20,738 nucleotides of DNA from CAVORB01 sp964395315 (GTDB lineage: Bacteria > Pseudomonadota > Gammaproteobacteria > Chromatiales > Chromatiaceae): assembly GCA_964395315.1 (NCBI GenBank), contig CAYNBI010000069.1:1-20738 (forward strand), written 5' to 3'. A program made the position numbers and the translations under genes. Of this stretch, positions 15,655 through 20,738 are shown piece by piece. The notes beneath the pieces were generated by a model that was given only the letters and a program-made list of their open reading frames with translations, was not told where the DNA came from and did no database searches. Position 1 is the stretch's first letter, and each line of letters opens with the position of its first letter.

Positions 15655-17926
15655 TCGCTGATCGCTGATCGCTGACGCTCGGGCGGTTCGTCTGCGGCTG
15701 ACGAGCCGAGACGAGGTGCTCGAGAAGCGCGCGCAGCTTGGCCGGCGCCACAGGCTTCGCGAGCAGCGGCAGGCCGCTCGCCTTCGCCAGGCGCAGGGAC
15801 TCGGGGGCGGTATCACCGCTGATCAGCGCCGCAGGGATTTCGTAGAGGACCCTCTCCCGCAGCCTGCGCACGACCGAGATGCCGGTCTCGTCCCCGGGCA
15901 GGAGATAGTCGCACAGCAGGGCGTCCGGCAGACAATCTGATGATTCGAGGGCGGTGACGGCCTCGTCCCCGTTGGCCGCGGTGGCGACCTTGCACCCCCA
16001 TCCCGTCAGTTGGCTCTGCATGGCGGCGCAGACCATCGCGTCGTCGTCAACCACGAGCACGGACGCCCCGCGCAGGGAGTCGTTCGCGCCCACTGCGGAC
16101 GCTCTGACCGACGGCAACGCCGAGTTCTGTCCACGCGGGACCTCAACGGCGAAAACCGACCCCTTTCCCGGGCGCGATGCGACCGAAATCCCGCAGCCGA
16201 GCAGGTGCGCCAGACGGGCGGCAATCGCCAGCCCGAGGCCCAGGCCCCGGCGCCGATCGCGCTCGGGGTTTCCGGCCTGGTAGAACTCCTGGAAGATCGC
16301 CTGCTGCTGCTCTGGCGCGATGCCGATGCCCGTGTCCCAGACCTGGATGCACACCCGCTGGCCGCGACGGCGGCATCCGATCAGGACGCCGCCGCGTTGC
16401 GTGTAGCGTACGGCGTTCGCGGCGAGATTCAGCAGGAGGCGCTCCAGCAGCAAGGGATCGCTCCGCACCCGGAGCCGGCTTGGCACAACCCGCCAGCGCA
16501 GCCCCTTTTCCGCGGCGCTGGCCGCAAAGGCGATACCCAGGCGGGCCAGCAGATCACCGATGGGGAAGTCGCTGATCTCCGGCGAGACGACACCGGCCTC
16601 CAGCCGCGAGATATCCAGGACCGCGTCGAGAAGCTCCTGCAGGGCGGTCACCGCCGTCTGGGCCTGCTCGGCGATGCGCCGGGTCTCCGGATCGCCTGCG
16701 CGCTCGTCGAGCTGCGAGACGAGCAGCCCCAGCGCGTGCATAGGCTGGCGCAGGTCGTGGCTGGCGGCGCGCAGGAAGCGTGACTTGGCCTGGTTGGCAA
16801 GCTCCAGTTCCCGGGTCCGCTCGGCCACCTTGCGCTCCAGGCCGGCGTAGGACTCGCGCAGCCGCGCGGCCATCTGGTTGAGCTCTTCGGCCAGCGTCTG
16901 CAGCTCGTCGCCCGTCTGCACCTCCATCCGATGGTCGAGAGCGCCCGCGCCGATGCGCGCGGCGCCCTCTTGCAGCGCCCGTATCGGTCCTGCAATGTGT
17001 CGGGCGAGCATGAGGCTCGCCGTCACCGCAAGGGCGAGCGCGACGAGAAGCAGCAAGCCGGTGCGCCGCACCGCGGCATACAGGGGGGCGTAGGCCTCGG
17101 TGAGCGGTTGCTCCACGAACACGATCCAACCCAGCTCGGGAATCGGCGCGTAGGCGGCGAGCACCGGACGGCCCCTTGGATCCAGGCTCTCGCCCGGGTC
17201 CTGCGCGCGCTCGTCCCGTTCGGCTCCCACGGCTAGCGCCCGGCCCACCTGGGGCAGATCAGAGAAGTCGGTTTTTTTCAGAACCAGGCTGATGTCCGGG
17301 TGGGAGATGAGCTGGCCGCGGCGGTCCACTACGTAGGCGTGGCCCGTTTTTCCGATACGAATCCGCGAGACGACGTCCCAGACAAACTTGAGGTTGACCT
17401 CCACAAGCGTCACTCCGTCTCCCTTGCGCTGCGGTGCCAGCGCAAGGGTCATGTAAGGCTCGGTCTCCTTGTGGAAGTTGACTGGACCGAAGTAGGGGCG
17501 GCCAGCTGCCGCCTCGCGAAACGCGGGCTCGCCCGCGCGGTCGAGTCCGCTGGCGATCCGATCCATGGTGAGCCGAGACACCCGCACCTGCTCCCGCCCG
17601 GAGGTGTCCAGCCAGCTCGCGTCGGTTATCGCCGGAACTTGCCGCAGAAGCTTGAGCAGCTCCAGATGGCGCTGCTCGAGTGTACCGCCGCCCGCCAACG
17701 GCAGCGTCGTCCAGCCGACCTGCCGTTCGATGTCGGCGGCGAATTGCTCGATGAGCACCGCCGCCCCGAGCGCCTTCTCCCGCTGCAGCTCGAAAAGCGC
17801 CGCGCGCGTCTCCTTGTAGTAGAAGTAGAGTCCGGTCAGATCGCTGACGAGCAGGGCGCTGCCAACCAGAAGGAGGAAGTACGCGAAGTACTTGCGAAAC
17901 AGCCGGCTTCGGGGCCAGAGCCTCAT
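15590..17926 (-). CDS. Cache-domain hybrid sensor histidine kinase
   Basis: This protein is 778 residues from the ATG at 17926. Its parts in order are TM1 (14-37), a periplasmic Cache-like sensor region (about 60-275, with GKTGHAYVVDRRGQLISHPD and GWIVFVEQPL), TM2 (about 290-309), HAMP (308-360), coiled coil, HisKA with phosphoacceptor His390 in ASHDLRQPMHALGLL, the ATPase (N504 in NLAANAVRYT, DTGIGIAP, GLGLGLAIA) and a C-terminal receiver (about 621-738, Asp673 in LLCDYLLPG, Lys724). It senses a periplasmic signal and probably passes phosphate to the convergent regulator. The frame is open to 18037, overlapping the upstream gene; 17926 is the only ATG/GTG/TTG start after the upstream stop, but its ribosome binding site is poor. 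The last 40 residues are low complexity and partly encoded by a 7-bp tandem repeat. Confidence 0.93.
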   Translation of the reverse strand: MRLWPRSRLFRKYFAYFLLLVGSALLVSDLTGLYFYYKETRAALFELQREKALGAAVLIEQFAADIERQVGWTTLPLAGGGTLEQRHLELLKLLRQVPAITDASWLDTSGREQVRVSRLTMDRIASGLDRAGEPAFREAAAGRPYFGPVNFHKETEPYMTLALAPQRKGDGVTLVEVNLKFVWDVVSRIRIGKTGHAYVVDRRGQLISHPDISLVLKKTDFSDLPQVGRALAVGAERDERAQDPGESLDPRGRPVLAAYAPIPELGWIVFVEQPLTEAYAPLYAAVRRTGLLLLVALALAVTASLMLARHIAGPIRALQEGAARIGAGALDHRMEVQTGDELQTLAEELNQMAARLRESYAGLERKVAERTRELELANQAKSRFLRAASHDLRQPMHALGLLVSQLDERAGDPETRRIAEQAQTAVTALQELLDAVLDISRLEAGVVSPEISDFPIGDLLARLGIAFAASAAEKGLRWRVVPSRLRVRSDPLLLERLLLNLAANAVRYTQRGGVLIGCRRRGQRVCIQVWDTGIGIAPEQQQAIFQEFYQAGNPERDRRRGLGLGLAIAARLAHLLGCGISVASRPGKGSVFAVEVPRGQNSALPSVRASAVGANDSLRGASVLVVDDDAMVCAAMQSQLTGWGCKVATAANGDEAVTALESSDCLPDALLCDYLLPGDETGISVVRRLRERVLYEIPAALISGDTAPESLRLAKASGLPLLAKPVAPAKLRALLEHLVSARQPQTNRPSVSDQRSAISDRPPDPRAALASRSSDRGD
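15646..15673. repeat. Four tandem copies of GATCGCT (7 bp)
   Basis: Copies begin at 15646, 15653, 15660 and 15667 and are followed by a degenerate GACGCTC. The array covers the response regulator stop codon (15652-15654) and, on the other strand, part of the kinase C-terminal tail, where it encodes SDQRSAISDR. A copy-number change would shift the kinase tail frame and alter the regulator end. Confidence 0.9.
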
Positions 17927-17975
17927 TCCCGGGCGAATGAACGCCGGGCCGGCGAGATCCGAGTCCCTTCGCCTC

Positions 17976-18953
17976 TCATTCGATGACCCGGTCCGCTCGG
18001 AGCGCAATGGATGGGGGGATCGTGAGCCCCAGCTCATCGGCCGTGCCGCGGTTGATCACCAGCTCGTACTGGGTCGGCTGCTCGATCGGCAGGTCGGCCG
18101 GGTTGGCGCCCTTCAGGATCTTGTCCACGTAGCGGGCGGAGCGCCGCTGCAGCGTCGGATAGTCGACGCCATAGGCCATCAGGCCGCCCATGGTCGCGAA
18201 GGGCTTGTACCAATGGATCGTCGGCAGGTTGCGCCAATTCGCGAGGTCGGCGATCTGCTGGGCCTGATAGCCGAAGATAATGGCCGGAAGGGGATAGAGG
18301 GCGTCCGCCTTCCACTCCTCAATTGCCTCGAACGCGGACTCGATATTGTCGCCTTCCGGCGTCACGAAGACGCGGACCTCCAGGCCCAGGATCTCGGCCG
18401 CGGCCTTGGTGTCTCGTACATAGACTTCCTGGACGCTCCGCGACATGTAGGGGCTGGCCAGCAGCGCGACGCGCCGGATGCCGGGGGCCACGGCCTTGAG
18501 CAGCTCGAGCCGCTTGGCGTTCAGCTCGCCGGCGTAATAGGTGAGCCCGGTCATGTTGCTGCCCGGGTGGGGAAGGCTCGCGGCAAACCCTCCAGCGACT
18601 GGATCGCTGCTGGCGATGAAGACGATGGGGATGGTCGTGGTAGCGCGATGAGCGGCGTCGGCGTTGAGGTGCGTCAGGGCAACGATCACGTCCGGCTTCG
18701 TGGCCACCAGCTCGTCGGCGGCGCGTTGCAGGCCCTCGTACCGCCCGCCGCCGTTACGGCAGTCGATGGTCAAGTTGCGGCCTTCCACGTAACCCAGCTC
18801 GCGCAGACCCTCGCGCAGCGGCTGGTTTCCGCACTCGGGCTGCGTAAGACCGAGCAGGCCCACGGCCGCGACCTTCTCCTGCTGCGCCAGGGTCGCGAAC
18901 GCGGTCAATCCGCAGGTAAAAATCACCAGTACTTTCAGGGGTATGACTGACAT
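17976..18953 (-). CDS. ABC-type solute-binding protein (ABC_sub_bind family), orphan
   Basis: This 325-residue exported binding protein has a signal peptide (MSVIPLKVLVIFTCGLTAFATLAQQ, cleavage near TLA). The two-lobed fold is recognisable from family motifs: REGLRELGYVEGRNLTIDCRNGGGRYEGLQRAADEL, KPDVIVALT, TTIPIVFIASSDPVAGGFAASLPHPGSNMTGLTYY, KRLELLKAVAPGIRRVALL and YGVDYPTLQRRSARYVDKILKGANPADLP. Members bind small ligands in the periplasm; C41 and C65 could form a disulfide. A strong ribosome binding site, AAGGAGG, lies 5 bp before the ATG. The kinase gene follows after 49 bp on the same strand, so the pair is probably one operon. There is no permease or ATPase gene next to it, which suggests a sensory role. 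The ligand is unknown. Confidence 0.93.
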   Translation of the reverse strand: MSVIPLKVLVIFTCGLTAFATLAQQEKVAAVGLLGLTQPECGNQPLREGLRELGYVEGRNLTIDCRNGGGRYEGLQRAADELVATKPDVIVALTHLNADAAHRATTTIPIVFIASSDPVAGGFAASLPHPGSNMTGLTYYAGELNAKRLELLKAVAPGIRRVALLASPYMSRSVQEVYVRDTKAAAEILGLEVRVFVTPEGDNIESAFEAIEEWKADALYPLPAIIFGYQAQQIADLANWRNLPTIHWYKPFATMGGLMAYGVDYPTLQRRSARYVDKILKGANPADLPIEQPTQYELVINRGTADELGLTIPPSIALRADRVIE

Positions 18954-19300
18954 GGCATCCTCCTTACCGAAAGGATAGGCGATGCAACCGTCTCAGGAGG
19001 GAAACAAAGGCCCCGGACACCGCGCCGGGTTAGTTCGGGAGGCTTCCGGTCTTCGCCGGGTTGTCGCGCAGGCCGATCTCTTGCGGGGCTTACGCGGCAG
19101 CTCCGGCCCTTGGCGACACCTCGCAGGCTGTGCTTCAGCCTCACGGCAAGCCGGCGCAACGGCTCCGGGTTTCCCACGCACGACTGTAGGCTGCCTCGGC
19201 GCCGATGCGGGCTTTCAGCAGCACTGCACAGCGCTCGCGGTTCTCGCGGCTGGTAGCATCGTCCCACCGCTTCAGGAGCCGTCCGCGCAGCGGCTGGCGG

Positions 19301-19348
19301 GTGCCGACACAGGATAAGTGACAGCCGAATCCTGTGTGGCCTAGGCAC
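19301..19348. repeat. Long interrupted inverted repeat
   Basis: ACACAGGAT (19307-19315) pairs perfectly with ATCCTGTGT (19329-19337) around 13 nt. After an internal loop, GTGCC (19301-19305) pairs with GGCAC (19344-19348), giving 14 bp of paired arms. It could be an operator or an RNA hairpin; no T-run follows. Confidence 0.55.
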
Positions 19349-19550
19349 GGGAACACGGGTATTGGAGCTGAGACCGGTTGGCCTGCTTTTGGCCGGACGG
19401 CGACCTCAACCGACGAGAATCTCGTGGCGCGCGGCTTGCTGCGCCGCAGCAGCCACTTTTGTCGACCCTAAACACAACCGGACGGTTTAGGCGGCGTCTG
19501 GGCTGGAGCGACCGCTCTGGCGACCCGATCCGGACTTCGTTCCTGTTGAA

Positions 19551-19582
19551 CAAAAAGGAAGGCCCCGACAGCAAGCCGGGGC
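19551..19582 (-). terminator. Intrinsic terminator, minus strand
   Basis: Read on the minus strand, GCCCCG (19582-19577) and CGGGGC (19567-19562) form a 6-bp GC stem with a 9-nt loop, followed by the T-rich tract CTTCCTTTTTG (19561-19551). It lies 115 bp after the stop of the spermidine synthase-like gene and probably ends its transcript. Confidence 0.65.
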
Positions 19583-19697
19583 GTTGTTTCAAACCTGCCT
19601 TCGGGCGCATCGGTGAGCTTAGCCACGTCTGTTGGCAGGCACGCTTGGGAGGCCCGCTCCGCGTTGCCTGGCCTCCGGTACAGGCCGCGAACCGCAC

Positions 19698-20738
19698 CTA
19701 CTCCGCCCACACGACCGCCAGCGTATCCACCGGCGCGTAGTCGTCGGTGAGCACGCTGCCTTCGTCGACGTTCAGCTCCTGCTCCGCTGTCGCCGGGTCG
19801 AGCAGGTTGCCCGCGTGGAAGGCGAGGTCGCACAGCTCCGTGTCCTCGCGCCGGTGCGGCGGGCGGCCGAAGGCTCCCCACAGCCGCTCCGCCTCGGCCA
19901 CCAGGTCCTCCCTGGTGCGCGGCGCGGCTTGGGTGGCGGCGAGGAAGAGGTTGCGGGTGCGCTGCCACCAGGCCGGGCTGCCCGCATCCGCCTCGGCGCG
20001 GTCGTGGCGCGGGAAGACATAGACGGAGGGAAAGACGGCGCGGAGCGTCCGGTACTGGTCGCGCAGGATGCCCCGCCCGCACCGCGCAGGGCCGCCGGAA
20101 GGTTGGCCAGCAGCAGGCCCTCGGGGGCGAGGTGCGCGCGCACCGTCTCCAGAAACTCCCGCGTCATCAGGTGAAACGGCAGCCGTCCCCCGCTGCCGAA
20201 GGCATCGAGGACGATGGCGCCCCACCGCAGGTCCGGGTTCCTGCGCAGGAAGGCCCGCCCGTCCTCGACGAAGACCTGCATCCGCTCGTCGGGCGTGAAG
20301 GAAAAGTGCTTTTCGGCCAGCGCTACCACCCCCGGGTCGATCTCCACCAGGTCGATCTGAGCCTGGGGGTAGTGCCGCCGGAAAGAGCGCGGCCCCACGC
20401 CCACCCCGCCGCCGACGAACAGCGCCCGCTTCATGTCCGGGGTGAACAGCCGCGCCAGGTGGAAGAGGTCCGTGTAGGGCACCGCCGACCAGTGCTCGCG
20501 CCCGCGCTGCTGCCAGGGGTGGACGAAGATCGCCCCCTGCACGTACTTGCCGAAGCGAAGCTGGCGGGCCACCGGGGCCATGCGTCCACCGGGGCCGGGC
20601 AGCCGATGCTCGACCACGGTCATGGCGCTGTAGGCGCTGTCGCGGGTCTCGACGATCTCGAAGCGGCCCTTGGCGGGCTGGGCCAGCAGCACCGGCGGTT
20701 CGACGAGCAGGCGCGGGGCGGTCGGGGCATCGGGCGCC
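19698..20738 (-). pseudogene. Spermidine synthase-like protein, frameshifted and cut by the window edge
   Basis: Two overlapping minus-strand frames together encode one protein. The first frame is open from the right edge (20738) and reads RFEIVETRDSAYSAMTVVEH, LRFGKYVQGAI, the SAM-fold FVGGGVGVGPRSFRR, IDLVEIDPGVVALAEKHF, VEDGRAFLRR and VLDAFGSGGRLPFHL as far as LLLANLPAALRGAGG. The protein then continues in another frame as GILRDQYRTLRAVFPSVYVFPRHD and ends with LTDDYAPVDTLAVVWAE. The switch falls in a G-rich run (CCCCGCCC on + at 20071-20078); one extra G would restore a continuous protein. LTDDYAPVD is typical of spermidine synthase-like domains, often fused to an N-terminal membrane part that would lie outside this window. 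It is either a sequencing error or a real inactivation. Confidence 0.8.

Larger units (their letters stand above)
18954..19697. other. Gene-poor region with several inverted repeats
   Basis: These 744 bp lie upstream of the solute-binding protein gene and downstream of the spermidine synthase-like gene. Frames in it are arginine- or proline-rich and lack ribosome binding sites or domains. It contains the long inverted repeat at 19301-19348, CCTAAAC (19467-19473) with GTTTAGG (19485-19491), and a minus-strand terminator at 19551-19582. The part from 18954 to about 19300 may be a long leader for the binding-protein/kinase operon. Confidence 0.6.

Noticed and set aside
19036..19067. Minus-strand segment GACAACCCGGCGAAGACCGG resembling part of a c-di-GMP-I (GEMM) riboswitch
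   Set aside because: The conserved GACGCAAAGCC core that should follow the first stem is missing, and no matching 3' half is seen; the resemblance is limited to a GC stem with a GNRA-like loop.
19141..19200. Plus-strand CACGGCAAGCCGGCGCAACGG, also GEMM-like
   Set aside because: The P2 stem-loop is absent and no plus-strand gene lies downstream, so a riboswitch here is not supported.
19467..19491. CCTAAAC/GTTTAGG inverted repeat considered as an integron attC site
   Set aside because: The core does not fit the attC R'/R'' consensus, and no integrase or cassette genes are present.
19378..19740. 120-codon open frame on +
   Set aside because: It crosses the terminator and the 3' end of the spermidine synthase-like gene, has low-complexity translation and no ribosome binding site.
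1..20738. tRNA, rRNA, CRISPR array or insertion sequence
   Set aside because: No tRNA TPsiC-like signature, repeat-spacer pattern, or transposase with terminal repeats was found by reading both strands; a covariance search could still find something I missed.

Overview
The window is high-GC bacterial DNA with dense, short-spaced genes. The lipopolysaccharide (LPS) core genes (hldE, waaA, heptosyltransferase-type GT9), aqpZ, moeA, an MgtE transporter and a periplasmic DsrE-like protein point to a Gram-negative proteobacterium. A gammaproteobacterium, possibly related to sulfur-oxidising Chromatiales, is my best guess; this is inferred from protein character only. One run of N (7163-7208) marks an assembly gap, and the last gene carries an apparent single-base frameshift, so the sequence looks like a draft assembly.

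Region 1 (1-5990, + strand) is an LPS core/O-antigen block: the 3' end of an O-antigen ligase-type membrane protein, a GT9 heptosyltransferase-family enzyme, a GT4 glycosyltransferase (these three joined by ATGA start/stop overlaps), then hldE (ADP-heptose precursor synthesis, TTG start) and waaA (Kdo transfer to lipid A). Together they make the inner-core sugars, transfer them and probably attach O-antigen.

Region 2 (5984-7060, - strand) is a two-gene unit of a divergent protein-isoaspartate methyltransferase-like protein and a single-domain rhodanese, convergent with waaA. Region 3 (7347-10579) holds aqpZ (+), moeA (-) separated from it by a strong bidirectional hairpin, a secreted DsrE-fold protein with a Met-rich N-terminus (+), and a small unknown protein (+). 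Region 4 (10650-13932) holds a lipoprotein that fuses a thioredoxin fold to NHL repeats (NHLRC2-like, -) and an MgtE Mg2+ transporter with a duplicated N-terminal domain (+).

Region 5 (14366-18953) is the most interesting part: a small secreted protein of unknown function (-), a LuxR/NarL-type response regulator (+), and, convergent with it, an operon of an orphan ABC-type solute-binding protein and a Cache-type hybrid histidine kinase (-). No permease or ATPase gene is nearby, so the binding protein may act as a ligand-presenting partner of the kinase. Three related operator-like elements lie between the secreted protein and the regulator. The 3' ends of kinase and regulator overlap by 65 bp across a 7-bp tandem repeat.

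Region 6 (18954-20738) is a gene-poor stretch of about 740 bp with several inverted repeats and an intrinsic terminator. It is followed by the C-terminal part of a spermidine synthase-like protein (-) that is frameshifted and runs off the right edge.
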